DNA of 64,000 nt from Zygnema cylindricum (GCA_037447655.1 JBBHKE010000597.1:1-64000), one strand, 5' to 3'. Positions 51,904 through 64,000 are shown, counted from the first letter of the stretch. Numbers and translations: made by a program. The notes: generated by a model not told the origin, from the sequence alone.

Positions 51904-54900
51904 AGGTTCTCCAAGTTACAAAGCTTTCCAATATCGTCAGGTATTTGTCCAGTTAATGGATTACCATGCAGATCACTGGAGTGAAAAACACAGCAATGCA
52001 CCCACCTCAGTCAAATTCATTGATATAAACTGCATCAACACTCCACAGGTGGACGTGGAGTGAATAAAACAACCTTACAGGGACCAATTACCTGGTCCAG
52101 TTCATACAGATCAGATGCTTAGTGCTGTGCGTCATAGGCATCTCATGAGACCAGAACATGACAAACAACCGAAAGTCTAAATCATTTACTGAAAACATTT
52201 TATGTATATTCTCCCTCGTGGAAGCTTCTGGAAAAAAGTCAGCAGTTCTTATGCATAGCTTAACTATTTTCTTTTAATCACTAAGTGGACAATCATTATT
52301 CTGAAAAGCGACATAAATAGAGTTTCAAAAAAGATATAAAAAATACTTCTCTAAGCTTGTAAATAGCGACAAGAAGCATACATCTAAAGGCTTGAATAAA
52401 ACCTCCGTGACATCAAATGTTCAAACATAGATTCACTTTAGCCAGAAATTTGAACATAGAAACTCCAACGATATTTCATTCTCCAATAAGGCTTACCACT
52501 ACAAAACAGGTTACTTAGAGCTCCTATTGCAGCAAAAAACACAAAGAAATACAAATTCCAAGAGTCACTCTTAGAAGTAGAAAAAGATTTCAGACAATCA
52601 TTACCACCCCTTCGTCTCTGTTGCACAAAGACGGGCTGGTATCACGTTTTCCAAGAAAACGTTTGAAGTGGTACAACTAAAAGATCTGTCTACCTTGCAA
52701 TTGCTGACCCTTTTCTTTTGCAGTCATTTTGCACAAATCCGTTGTCACATTAATGAATATTTCACGGCTAACCAAACACTATTCGTCTCATGTTGTTGCG
52801 TCTAAATTTTGATGTTATAAACCAGCAAAGAAGTATTCATTTTATGTAAAATAATAGCATTGTGCCTTAATAAATCCTTTGAATTCCATTGAAGGAAATG
52901 ACAAAAATAAGCTGGATAGGAAAGCCACACCTCTCCAAGAACTAGCATAAATGAAGAAACTTACAGATAACTTAAAGCCGTCATGCTCGTTATCTCTGGC
53001 GGCAATGGTCCTTCTAGGCCACATTGAGCACAACTACTGTTTTTCACGGTCGGCAAAATTGTCCAAAACAATGAGAGTTCTAATGAGTATTAAGTCACTA
53101 ACACAACAATATTTTCAGATTACTAACACAATTTTAATTTTAGGTTATTAACACAACAATGTTTTTAGGATAAAGCGAAATATTTATCCCACAAGGATGA
53201 CAGGGTTGAATGATGAGACTTTGTAAACGACTGGAACAGCTCACAAAAATTAAAAACAGTTAGCAATGTGGAGAGTGTCTCATGGAAAAACCAGGTTTGA
53301 TCTTCTCACAATGCCGCAACAATATATACCACCGACAACTATCAGACAATCTAAGATTGAAAATTCAGGAGTCAAACAGAAGACAACTGAAACAATCTGA
53401 TTTGGATTGGAGAATGGAGTCAAATCATTTTTGCAAACGATTGGAAGTGACACGTTTTTCTAGGCTTTTCGTGGCTAAACAACGTTTTATCACATTTTCC
53501 AATGCAATTCACGACTTTTTACTTTTTGCAAAGCGGACTTCCATAAAAGTTTTGAAAAGACTGGAATTTCACTAGCATACATGACAAAATGTTGATTGCA
53601 CCACACCCCCAAATATAACCACCATACTATATGTTCAATTATGTATTGTACATTTAATGACGAAAAATATGAATGCTTGCAATGAAAGTCATACAATTAT
53701 TAAGTACCATGATTTGGATAATACTTTTGACGGGTCACAGCATTTCACAGTGCTTAATTCTGTGTCATTATTGGAAGGTAGTTTTCCAGGCAGCCATTTT
53801 CTGTCAAGTACACGATATAATGTATACAGAGAATTGAGTGGATAAGAATGAACCTACAAGGTCTGTAAATTTTTCAGATTGGTCAAAGCTACAGGTATAT
53901 TTCCGCCAAACAAGTTGGAATCCAAATTCCTGAAGCCAAAAAAGGATATTATGTAATCAATGATGTTTGAGTTTGCATTTTGGACACACTTCAACACGTT
54001 CTATATTTCTCTGGAAGTTAGCTCCAAGCACGAGAGTGCCCTAAGCAACAAGAAAAAACATATGATGAAAGTGCAACCATGGAACAAACATTTTCAACAA
54101 CACCTGATATGGTTTATATCTTAATGTTTACAAGCTTCAGTACAGTAATTCGTAGGCAAATATTGCATTTATACGTAACAATTTTGATACTTGCACAAAC
54201 TGTTCAAATGATCATCCGGCCTTATAAGCTAAAACGCAGAAGATACTGGATTAAAAAAATAAAGCTTAAAGAGTTGGCACAGCAAAACAATGCTTCACCA
54301 AACGGGCCAGAACCTTACAGATAAGTTAAATTTGTGAATTTGGCCAAATAGTCAGGAATGCCGATAACGACGTCGTCGACTTTCCCACTAAAAAAATTAG
54401 TATTTGCATCCCTGCACCATAGTAGACTTTTTGTGAGATATATTTTATTGCATTTTAAAATTAATTCATGTCAAAAAAAATCCGCATAAACTTTGTATCT
54501 AGTCTGCGACAACTACTTATTTGTGTAAACCAATGCACTTAAATATTTAGTTGCTTGTGCCTAGCTAGGAGGATGTCCATTACTTTGTCATGACTCAAAA
54601 ATCTCCCGTGAGGAAAGCTTGAAATAAGAACAACGCATTAGAAAAACCATTGGCAATAAGTAGCCACATTTTGTATGGCCCTGGATAAAAACACACATGG
54701 TGAAGTTCTCGAGGCGAAACTTTAGGTCGTGACTTCTTTTTCACTGCAAGTTCGTTTCCTCCTACCACTCACTCAACCACCACATACAATTTTGCCCCTC
54801 ACACGATCCCTGTCCTTGCTGCTGTTTTCCATCTACTTCAGATTTTTCCCTTAACCTCTAATAGCAAATCCAAAAGAGTACATTACACTCCCACAAAAAA

Positions 54901-57900
54901 ACTATCACAAACAACATATAGCTATCAGGACTTACAAGAATTCAAGGCTTTGTAATCTCGAAAGGTCAGGTAATACTCCAGTCAATCCATTAATTTGAAT
55001 ATCCCTGATCAAATGCACATGGAAAGAAAAACAAAATAAATAGACGTCGCTTTACCGTCTATCATGGAAAATCCAAAAATGAATGTTATAAAAGAATACA
55101 ACACTTTGCCCACCAAGTCAAAGATCATAAGCGATAAAATACATGCCGATGTTACATCATTAAAACATTAAAGATGAAAATTCTTCCAATATCTCTTTCT
55201 TACATGTCATTGCCTCTAGTGGCAGTGAAATCACAATATCCACTGTGAATATTAAGTGCATATAAATGGCATACTCACAAGTTTGTCAAGCTCGTCAAAT
55301 CTGTTACAAAATCAATAGAATTGATAGCATTGGCTGCAAGATTCCTGCAAAGTTGAATCACAGAAAATCACCAAGCATTGACCTTGATTTTCTCCATCAT
55401 TCACGATAACTGCATTAGGCATTGATCAAAAAAGGCTTCCTGTTTCAAGTAAAGGTGGGGTGCAGTGTATATACAGGTCCATTGCAAAAGATAGCAACAG
55501 TAGACATTGTTTTCATATGGAAAACAAAAAGCATTACAACAAGTCAATACCAAGAGAAGGTCGGTTTCCTGCCCTTAAGTTTTGCAATGCTTTTCCAGTT
55601 TTTTGGTCTTATCTTAACTGAAAAGTGCACAGCATGGAAGTCCATGAAAATCAATTTTCCTACCAATAATTTGGATCGCTAACTTAGACTTTTTGCAACA
55701 AAACAGATCCATTTTTGAAATCTGAATAGAAACCATTATCCAAATATTTTCGGTGCATTAACATTCCTGAACTAGCTAAGCATGAAAAGAAGTTGAAACA
55801 TGGACAACGTTCATTCAGCTGGGTCATGTCAAAGAAATAACAACATTGTTGCTGAACTTAACACCTTTGATAATCGTTGATTAAATACTCACAAGACCTT
55901 CAGCTTTTTTAGCGAGGAAAAATTGGACAAAATTGAAGTTATCTGATTTTCTGGTAAATCCCTGGACCACACCGTCCCAATATCAACAGAGAGATAGTGA
56001 GAAACATGGTCTATAGACGTATTTATCAATTTGGGTTCTTTTAGGGTTTTAGGGTTTTTAGGGTTTCAAGGTTTTGAGTAAGGTTAAGGTTTGCGTTTGA
56101 GGGTTTTGAGGGATCCATTTGCAGATGACATTTACATAAAATCGAAAACCATTTCAAGGATGCAAATTCTGATAACCAGAATGTGGCATTTGTCATTTTG
56201 AGAATTTCTCACCAATTTTGAAGTAATAACTGCCCACCGACTGATTGAACATCAGACCTAAGAAAGTAAAATGAAAACTATTGAGCTAATGATAAAATAA
56301 AAAAGGAAACAAAACTTTCTTTTGACAGTTGTGCAATGCACGGTCCTCACAATTGGGAAAATGAAGCCGAAGATTTGGAAATATTAAACTATTTTGTTCG
56401 GATGCCATACATTCCAAGTAAACTTCACTTACATCGTTGACAAAGAGATGTTACCTTACCAACATTTTTGTTGGCTATTTTCCTTGACCAATATTGAAAA
56501 CAAATGCAGCAGAATGCAATAAAGTTTGACGACCAAATAAGCATATAACACCAATTAGACCACCAACAGGTACACTACCAAAACTTAAGAGAAAAATCCA
56601 ATCCAATTGAACAACAAAAAATAAGCCAGTCAAACCTGAGCCAAAATGTATATGTTTACCAGGTACCAAGCGGCGGTATAGAACCAGTAAGAGATGCATT
56701 TGCCAAACTCCTGCCAAAGAAAACCCTCCTAGGTTTGATGGAGGTCTATCAGTGTTTGGTTTAGTGTTTCAGCAGTAAATGGTAATGCAACTATTAGTTG
56801 GAATTGACTTTATTAGATGTTAATAGTATGAAAAATGTGAAGTAATCATATGAATGCAATCTTCTGCGACACCATACAACATAGTCCAACAATTTTCTAA
56901 AAACAATTAAATTCAATAGTCCATGATGCATTACGTTGTGAAATATCATAAAGTGTAGATAGTACCTAAGCGTTAAAATCGATAAAATTTGTCCATGAAA
57001 TAAGCTATTGTGCATTCAACTTCAATATTTTTTCTTCTATATTTATTTTATCCTACTAACTGAAGGCAGAGACTATCTTCACTGACCGACATTACCACCA
57101 TGTACATTGTAATTTCTTATCAGGATATATTCTTGCCTGCTCTTTAGTATCATAGTTTTAGCTAGATATCAAATAATTAATTTTTCAAATAAAAATTGTC
57201 AAAAATTATCAAATGTTTAAAAAGAATAACACTTAAATCTTTAGGACACGCTTTAACAAAAAAAAATAGTGGGTTTACTGAGGAAGCAAAAGTCCCAAAA
57301 TTTACCACCAATTTTAAGGTGGGGGAATAGAACTGCCAATCTTTGTCATGCGGCTTCCCCTTGTGCAACTAAATCCAAATCGTTTATACTGAATACAGAT
57401 TGTTACAACATAGCAACTTAAAACTCTACTGGTCTTTCGCTCAAATTATGTTCAATCCTGAGTATATTTGCCAAACAAAGGAATGAGCATCCAAATCCTG
57501 ACAAATGAAAATACGATATTTCCAAAGCGCCCAACTTTCCTTCAAGTACGACCATCTTTGGGCAGCAGGATTACTTCCCAGCAATGACAAGTTGGACAAA
57601 AGACATGGGTCAGAGCATGTCGTCAAGGGGGCTCACAAAACTTTTGAATTGGAGTAACTTGAAATAATTACAGGAAATTCGCCATTTTTTTGTGAAGACA
57701 TGTCGCGCAAACACCTGTAACCACACCCCGTTTACGTGCCTTTAGTGAGTTATATGTCTCAAGATTATATCGATCAGCGGAAGATGTTAGTCTACAATTT
57801 CTAAGAAAAACATAAACAATCAAAATAGATGTTTAGTTGCCTTGAAACAAATTGGTAAAGACTCAATGTCAACATTCACTCCAAAAATATAGAAGGTCGC

Positions 57901-60900
57901 TTAGCAGCTGGCATTCCACAAGAAAATAAGTGTTTTCTACATCTAATATGGTTAAATTCTAAACCAATGTTGACTTAGCCATGAATCAGGGAGCACATAG
58001 TATTTACTTTAAAGAAACTCAGCTTCAATTTGAAATGATGTGCATTGATAAAACTTCATGCAGGTTTGCATTAAATTTTCACTTCACAATTACAAAATTT
58101 GCGTATGCCTCAAATTTTGTACCATTATTTGCATCACACTTTTGCTGGAGGCATGGAAGAGGAAGTCATAACATGTGTGAAGGGAGTTGCCATGCTCAAA
58201 GGGAAGGAAAAAGAGAAAGAGGAAAAGGGAACAAGAAGAAAAGGAGAGTCTTCTTTTCGGTTTTCACAGTGATGTTTTCATAACCGAAAACTCTAAATAT
58301 ATATACATTTGAGTGGACGCCACTTTATGGGGATACAGAATCACAAGAAGTGCCCCTATTGAACCAAACGAAATATAGCGCTAACAAAATAGAAGAGCGC
58401 AAATTAAAACTCAGTGAAAAAGACAAAAGAGCAGTAATGAATTATACAAATACAAAACATGACGGGAATATCGTATGGCACAATTAGTGCATACTACTTC
58501 TACGTCACATAATTAGAGTGCAAAGCGCTATTTCTTACAAATTCGACATGTTTTATGGGGTCTTTTAGACTCCCAAAAACGTAAAAATGTGGTCACATTG
58601 TAACCTTTTCCAATGCTTCCAATTGCTGAAAAAAAAATTGAAGATTAAGTATTTTGGCAAATGGATCTCTTGGCTGTCAACTACTCTTCATGATGACTAC
58701 TTTGAATAAAGAATGTACTGATTGTAGGGAGTTGCTAGTCCGACGTCCCGCCCGCCATACTTATGCCAAAGACAATATGGAAGCATAATGCGTAAAGATT
58801 AATTAATCGACATGTAAAAAAGCAAGATTTCCATTTACTAACGAGCAAATTATTTCTTTTGAAAAAATCTCTTCGACTCAATTGATTTCAAACTGGTCTC
58901 CTATAAGGTACCATGGTTGGAAAAAAAAGGAAGCAGAAATCATTAAACTATGTCAACATGCACCTCTGTAAATTTAATCAGCCATTGTGCAATGTTTCTA
59001 TTTAGCAAAGTGAGTTGAAAGAATTGCCTATTCCACAAATTTTCCTTTCTGCAACGCTATACACCCCATCGCAAATTAGAGCTAATAACACAAATTAGAT
59101 TGCTGATTTTTTCACCAAAAGTCTAATAAAGTGTCAAGAACATTATTTAATTAAGTGGTCTATAATGATTTATGAAGTACGTCCCCTTTAATGCTAATGA
59201 TTCTTTTCCTCCAACCTCCTTTTCTAATCTTTTATCACTTCCCTCCTCGTTCGATTCCCCTTTTTCCTCTCCTACCACATTCGTTAAATCCCCTTCCTTA
59301 CTAACTTCAAGAAACAAAGTCTTTTAGCTCGTCAACATCTTTTGTGCTCGTGTTTGGTAAATGACACTTAGCATATGATAAACTTTTGAATTCAAAGTTT
59401 CGTAGTTGAAGACATTCACTGTATCTTCTATCTTCTGTATTATAATCTCTTTAATTTCCACTTGTAAGAATTGAAAACAGATAATCACTTTGAATCTAAG
59501 CGGCAAGTCTTTGATATTAGGGGAAGAAGAGCTCATAATACTCACAAGTATTGCAGATCAGCAAAATTGCCAAGAATATCCGAGACAGATGCACTAAATT
59601 TGTTGAATTCAAGATTCCTGACAACCACGAAAAGCAAAATAGCTACTAAAAGTCTTGAAAAGAGAAACTTACAATGAAATAACATTCCCCGAAGCATCGC
59701 ACTTTAAGCCTAGCCAGTTCGCACAGTCATTCGTCTTTTTCCAAGAATTAAATAAAGTAGGATCCAAAGGGTTAAGTTTTAAAAGAATGTTGATCAAAGC
59801 ATCTACAAAGAAGAGCTCAAAAGAGCATTATTAAATTAGACAAGAAAATCGCCTTTTAGGTAGCATAACACAATATCTACAACCTACCAGAAAATAAATC
59901 TTATTTATCTCTAAACGCACTAACGTGACATTTGAGTGATAACATCCGCTGTTTTAATAAAATATTGGACAATTACGATAAAATGCAGCCGACAGAGTTT
60001 AAACAATGGGAAATAGAAATAGCAACAAATGAAATGTATAACTGACAAAATGGTGTGGTTCGTGTTTAACAACAGCTAAAACAATGTGCACAACCTTTCA
60101 CATACATGAACAGTATCCTGTTCAAACTGTTGAACAGGTTTACTTTGCTTTGATCAAAAATCTTGGTGGACAACCAAGTGATCAAATTCATCAAACAGTC
60201 CATGTAGCTTCACATCTCCATGTATAAACATTTATCACTAACTCTACTAGATAGGGTGGATATTGCACGATCTTAGTTCATGAAAACTGATCCGATAAAA
60301 AGTTTAGTTCAAGTACAAGTCGTCATTCAAAAACTATATATTTATAATAGATAAATAATAAATTCATCGGTCAGAAGTAAAAAGCGAATAGAAACACTTT
60401 ATTGATCAGGCACAAGTATTAAGGACTGTAAATGCATTATTCATCAAAAGAACATTGTCAATTTAAAAAATGACGACTTTATGAAAACTGGCACCCTTAG
60501 ACATTGCACATTGGAGGATGTTGGAGATTGGACATTGGACATTGGACATTGGGCGTTGGATGTTGGACAGAAGAGATTTAATTACGCACAACTACTATTG
60601 GAAACTGGACATTGTATGGAGACATCGAAAGGTGGACATTAACGGACATATTAACCCAAATTCTCACGATGGTGATGATTAATGATGATTGACATTAAGA
60701 AAATCGCATCTGGCCTTGATCAGTTGTCAAGGTGATAGTGGTAAATGGACATTGAAATGTGAAAATGAACATAGCCGAGTTGTACAGGCACCAGATATTC
60801 AGCAGTAGAATGAAAAATTTGAAGTTTCAGCATCCTTAACNNNNNNNNNNCCCTCCCTCCCTCCGCATTCACACTTCTGCCTTTCTTTCCTGTTGCTCTC

Positions 60901-61048
60901 CCCTCTCCTCCCTCCTCCCTTTTTCTCAATTCTCCCTTCTTCTTTGCATTCTACTCCAATCCTCACCTCGGACCAATGGGAAAAGTGCAGCGCACGTGAG
61001 AAGAATACTCCACTGCACGAAATTCAGGGATTTGCAAAAGCTTAACAT
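51904..61048 (-). CDS. LRR receptor-like gene, 12 recognised exons, 3' end not found
   Basis: Exons, 5' to 3': 60967-61048 (signal peptide, from ATG at 61048: MLSFCKSLNFVQWSILLTCA, then ALFPLVR), 59673-59802 (LRR N-terminal cap: LFNSWKKTNDCANWLGLKCD), 59546-59617, 56660-56710, 56213-56257, 55893-55961, 55279-55344, 54936-55004, 54319-54411, 53858-53929, 52965-53036, 51904-51975. All have AG/GT borders. From exon 2 on every intron is phase 2, so the exons join without a stop into about 297 residues. Five LRR exons are exactly 72 nt, as in ERECTA-like plant kinases. Clear repeats include NLDSNLFGGNIPVALTNLKN and DLHGNPLTGQIPDDIGKLCN. The mature protein would be extracellular and bind a ligand or co-receptor. 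No juxtamembrane or kinase domain is visible downstream; an LTR element lies 560 bp beyond the last exon. It may be a truncated kinase or a receptor-like protein. Exons between 59546 and 56710 may have been missed. Confidence 0.8.
52438..52596 (-). other. Candidate alternative last exon with a membrane helix
   Basis: In the intron between the last two LRR exons, a minus-strand frame reads GGNDCLKSFSTSKSDSW, then NLYFFVFFAAIGALSNLFCS (a good membrane helix), then a short basic tail ending VQISG-stop. An AG at 52597-52598 would join it in phase 2 to the exon 52965-53036, giving a secreted LRR domain with membrane anchor and short tail. The acceptor has a poor pyrimidine tract. It could be chance. 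Confidence 0.3.
53770..53820 (-). pseudogene. Possible decayed LRR exon
   Basis: The minus strand reads LTENGCLENYLPIMTQN then a stop. It resembles the exon at 52965-53036 (AQCGLEGPLPPEIT) but is out of frame with the gene. Confidence 0.25.
56030..56115. repeat. Interstitial plant-telomere-like repeat in an intron
   Basis: TTTTAGGGTTTTAGGG followed by degenerate TTTAGGG/TTTGAGGG units lies in the intron between exons 56213-56257 and 55893-55961. Confidence 0.7.
57016..59545. other. Long intronic region of the LRR gene
   Basis: Between exons 59546-59617 and 56660-56710 no exon passes frame, phase and splice checks together. A minus-strand stretch at 57440-57626 has LRR-like words (LDAHSFVWQIYSGL) but the wrong phase. 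The rest is AT-rich intron-like DNA. Confidence 0.4.
60512..60580. repeat. Heptamer tandem repeat (GGACATT)n
   Basis: Three perfect GGACATT units in a row and several variants (GGGCGTT, GGATGTT) follow each other at 7-bp spacing; scattered GGACATT words continue to about 60645. Confidence 0.75.
60841..60850. other. Assembly gap (10 N)
   Basis: Ten N at the edge of a CCCT repeat, probably a scaffolding placeholder of unknown true size. Confidence 1.
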
Positions 61049-61104
61049 GTTGACACGTGTCCTATCGCCAATTCTTTGGGGCCGAGCTTTTGACTTAAAA
61101 CAAG

Positions 61105-61124
61105 TCAATATAAATTCTTATAAA
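61105..61124 (-). promoter_or_regulatory. Possible TATA box of the LRR gene
   Basis: The minus strand reads TTTATAAGAATTTATATTG about 60-75 bp upstream of the start codon at 61048, a plausible position for a short 5' UTR. Confidence 0.4.
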
Positions 61125-61436
61125 TTGGAATAGTGGATCCAATTTGAGACGAGGAGAGAGAGGGTGAACTCCGGTGACAAATGAACGAATTAGGACGGCA
61201 ATTTATACCAAAAAATGGCATAAAATGACAAATCGTAAGCGACAAAAGTGAGAGACGTTTCAGGATTCGCATGGAAACTACGACCCAATCAGCGGAAAAG
61301 CTTAGCTGCGAGCCGTACGATCAAGGAACAAGATCCACCGTTCGATTGGTTTTATTTTGACTTGAGGCGGCTTTAGATTGAGGGTGAAATGTTTCAAAGC
61401 GTAAATACGTCAAACGGGCTCGGCTCCATTTTTGTA
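61125..61436. other. Upstream region of the LRR gene
   Basis: No gene. Presumed promoter-side DNA; no specific site can be named. Confidence 0.4.
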
Positions 61437-61664
61437 GGGGTGCACCGTGTATCGCTATTAGTGTTGATATTTATTTCGTCTCTTGAAACATGTTTTCTTC
61501 GTACACACATGTCGGATGGTAGATCTGACGGTCGCGATTGAAACTATAATTCTTAGCTATCGATAAGCGGTCTCAGATTGAAAATCGAACTTATGTGTAC
61601 GGAGAAAAAATGTTTTAAGAAGCGAAAAAGTAATCAACACTAATAGCGATGCACGGTTCACTGC
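61437..61664. mobile_element. Small inverted-repeat element (228 bp)
   Basis: Ends GTGCACCGTGTATCGCTATT and the inverse of GTGAACCGTGCATCGCTATT, continuing as AGTGTTGAT on both sides, so terminal repeats are about 30 bp. Half-copies lie at 31975-32065 and 37565-37655 ('taacactaatagcgatacag'). Confidence 0.75.
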
Positions 61665-62559
61665 ATTAATAAAAGCCGGCAGAGCCCGAAAGTACTTTGC
61701 CGAATTTGTCGTTTCCCAAATAAGCTTGAAGTTAGATGCAGTCTTCATCCGTACAGTAGAAGACTAAACCATCAATGCGGTTATCCGGCATTAAGACAAA
61801 GGGAAGTACGACTTTGCCTCTACCCTCCTCCGCCGTACAGATTTGCTAAAATCGTACAAACCTATTACAGACAAGGCAAATACGTTTGACTTTGAGGGTT
61901 TGCTCATATGTTAGACCTATATGGCTTTCTTGTCGTTTTCTCTCAAAATTATTCACGCACCGACAAAATCATTTGGCCTACGGAAAAAATATAGAAGCCA
62001 CAGTACAGCGAAGGTCATCTTGATACTTTGGACGTACACCGTGAATCGTTTATAGTGCTGAGAAATTATTAGAGTAAATAAACAATCAGTGTACGGAATT
62101 CTATTTTAGATTCTAAGGACTAACCCCAACAAATTATTTACGCTAATGTATCCGTTCTACACTAATTTTATCCACATTCCTAGTGAAGCCGCTATTGCCC
62201 CCGTATTTATGACTGGGAGTTAAATCTAGTGTTGTGTATCGTTATGGTTTTAAAGATAACCGATATGTCCCTTTTATTTGGCTTACAGATAATCGATATA
62301 TTGGAACAACATAGCGATATTGGTGTAATCGTGATATCGGTTTTTTATCACGATAACACCGGTACCCGTAACTATCGGCAATAATTGTACGTATTATCCG
62401 TACGTCTATAAAGATACCGTCCATACTGAAATCCTGCTATACAGAGTACGAAACAGATTGTCATACGTGGCATGCCACGCTATATACCAACAGTAATACA
62501 AAAACAATATATTATAAATTATTATTATACAGCGTACTATATTTTTTTCTACTTAGGGC
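61665..62559. other. Unassigned DNA with small inverted repeats
   Basis: No gene. Around 62320-62365 there is a local hairpin (ATCGTGATA near TATCACGAT), and repeated 'ccgatat/atatcgg' words occur from 62225 to 62420, suggesting another diverged inverted-repeat element. Confidence 0.4.
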
Positions 62560-63680
62560 ACTTTCTCATGTAACCGAAACTTTAATCAAATAACTTTGTT
62601 TCTAGCGAAGATTCTCCGTACAGCTTTCAGAGAATTCCGATGTAATAGCAAATAACTTGTTACTTCAAAAAGTGACAAGCGTAGACGTGTACTAAACATG
62701 TGACACATAAACGGTACACAAAAGGTTGCGAAACTTCCACTCGGCTTCAATTTCAGACGTCCATCCGCACGCTGTACAGTTCTCTCACTTCTCAACATCT
62801 GCATGCCACATTGTCGACGTGGAGGTATTGCAGATGTTTAGGGTTTGTGACATTGTGACGTCACGCACGTCACGCTCAAGTATGACAGCGCTCACGTCAC
62901 AACTTCTAAAACTTTCCACCATGGTTTCCCGATTGTTGTTTTTTTGTCTTTTCTTAGTCTACTTGCCATCAAAATATGCCCAAAGATATTCAAAAGAAAT
63001 CGTTTTCAGAGATCTTCCATTTGATACCATTATAGACGTATTTCGTTGCAAAAATTGTGAGATACAAGCGGTAATGGGAGAGGGAGAGAGAGAGGCGCTT
63101 TCACAAACTTCGCTTTTGCGAAATGGCGTCTGTTGGTCGAGACCCCTCCACGGCCCCTGTACGGAACAAAGCGCACGGAAAAAAGTCACGCACAGTCTGG
63201 AAACGTGCAGTGGGTTTTTTTTTGGTACTCCGTGCATAAAACTTGTAAAAAACTTCCGACACGTGCGACAACATCTACGTATTCGCTCACCTCATGGAAC
63301 TATATTTAAAATCACCTCGTGAGGTGATTTTAAATATATTTTGAAGATGAGTTGAAAGGACGCGAAATTGGGTCGAAACGCGCCAAACAACAAATTACAT
63401 CGCGCTAGAAGACAAACTGCAGTACTGTAAAGATTTAAGGTAACGCAACTTGTACGGTAGAAATTTCATTTTTTTTGTAAAGCTGCAGATTTTGTCGTTT
63501 TATTCCAAGTTATGGAGGAAAACGACACAAAATAACTGTAACTTTAGCACATGGGAAAGTGCCCTTAGGGTATGTCTCCGTGTACTTGTAACTTAGAAAA
63601 CTTATTTTGTATTTTAGCGAAGATCCGCCGGACCCCGATTTCCACTGTCCCTATGTGTACTGAACGAAGTTGTCACTTAA
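62560..63680. repeat. Central block of DNA-element family, copy E (inverted)
   Basis: Minus-strand copy of the block at 490-1620. Its plus strand has the longest open reading of the five copies (62726-63322, 198 codons); the C-terminal half aligns with minus-strand peptides of copies A and B (C(F/W)..P..GPC, FFGTP..K.VKN(F/L)R(H/R)..QHL.IRS). The N-terminal half looks non-conserved. Confidence 0.65.
63301..63338. other. Conserved hairpin, copy E (perfect 18-bp arms)
   Basis: TATATTTAAAATCACCTC, loop GT, then the exact inverse. It is the longest of the five hairpins at this homologous position. Confidence 0.85.
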
Positions 63681-64000
63681 AGGTGTGACGATTTTATACG
63701 TCGACAATGCCCGTGACAGCTGTCAAGCATGTACGACGTGTGATGGCGCACCAAATTGTCCAAAATTGCTTTCGACGTCGCATAACCTTGCGTGACATTT
63801 GTAGACGTCCAACCTTTCGACACTTTACTGCCCATGAAGGATGTCCATGGCTCAAGAAGAATCGTTTCCGCTCCCTTTCCTGTACGGTACCCTCTTTGGC
63901 AATTCCACGCGGATTGAATGCTTGTTTTACCTCATCTGCAGGCTGCATGATATGGCTACTCTTAATTAGATGGTTGATTTTAGTACAGTTGATTTGTACA
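63681..64000. other. Element flank to window end
   Basis: 'acgtcgacaatgcccgtgac' at 63698 matches 39355 and 8235, so it belongs to the same DNA-element family. No intact gene. Confidence 0.45.

Larger units (their letters stand above)
59803..60966 (-). other. Intron 1 of the LRR gene
   Basis: It runs from donor CGAG|GTGAGG after the signal-peptide exon to acceptor TTTGTAG before the LRR cap. It holds a GGACATT heptamer array (about 60512-60580), the 10-N gap (60841-60850) and a CT-rich run (60851-60950) close to the donor. Confidence 0.6.

Noticed and set aside
51564-52063. Plus-strand frames of 60-63 codons
   Set aside because: They lie opposite the LRR gene; the minus-strand LRR reading at 51904-51975 explains the conserved part.
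54079-54324. 81-codon plus-strand frame with a hydrophobic stretch
   Set aside because: It is antisense to and overlaps the LRR exon at 54319-54411 and has no family resemblance or second copy.
56475-56717. 80-codon minus-strand frame
   Set aside because: It overlaps the LRR exon 56660-56710 in a different frame; the exon reading fits splice sites and LRR consensus.
57441-57626. LRR-like reading (LDAHSFVWQIYSGL) on the minus strand
   Set aside because: It has a fitting acceptor but joins in the wrong phase and lacks a donor, so it was not included among the exons; it may be a decayed LRR.

Overview
This is a eukaryotic, AT-rich, repeat-dominated window, most likely from a land plant or a close streptophyte relative. 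The evidence is: a minus-strand leucine-rich-repeat (LRR) receptor gene split into many LRR exons of about 72 nt, all in intron phase 2 (the ERECTA-like plant layout); an isolated exon of a cationic amino acid transporter; several Ty1/copia retrotransposons; hAT transposases of the plant BED + DUF659 type; plant-telomere-like TTTAGGG runs; and two LTR-element primer sites that match the plant initiator tRNA-Met. Bacterial operons, rRNA genes, tRNA genes and CRISPR arrays were not seen. There are two assembly gaps (10637-10809 and 60841-60850).

Layout. 0-15.1 kb and 37.7-45.9 kb are built from one large DNA-transposon family. Its parts recur in a fixed order: BED/DUF659 transposase remnant, then a short conserved ORF on the opposite strand, then a ~1.1-1.5 kb central block with a small hairpin, then the same parts again in inverted order. 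Smaller hAT-type and other inverted-repeat elements are nested in it. 15.1-16.6 kb holds degenerate minisatellite, an orphan transporter exon and AT-rich satellite. 16562-21070 is a complete pol-less LTR element with a TGTCT target duplication. 21-24.7 kb is a mosaic of AT satellite and head-to-head retroelement 5' ends. 24.7-29.2 kb is a decayed minus-strand copia element. 31.3-37.5 kb is a plus-strand copia element with rearranged LTRs, lesions in catalytic motifs and a nested solo LTR. 45.9-51.3 kb is a second pol-less LTR element with two open frames of more than 680 codons and a 584-bp LTR palindrome at its left edge. 51.9-61.05 kb is the LRR gene, which loses its 3' part next to that element. 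61.4-64 kb returns to small inverted-repeat elements and an inverted copy of the DNA-transposon central block.

The only gene that looks functional in sequence is the LRR gene, and no kinase domain was found for it. Almost everything else is mobile DNA in decay. The least explained items are the pol-less LTR elements that share a half-tRNA primer site, the twin long frames, and the inverted transposase arms with a conserved antisense ORF and hairpin. Coordinates and motifs were read by eye; identities described as high are visual estimates.
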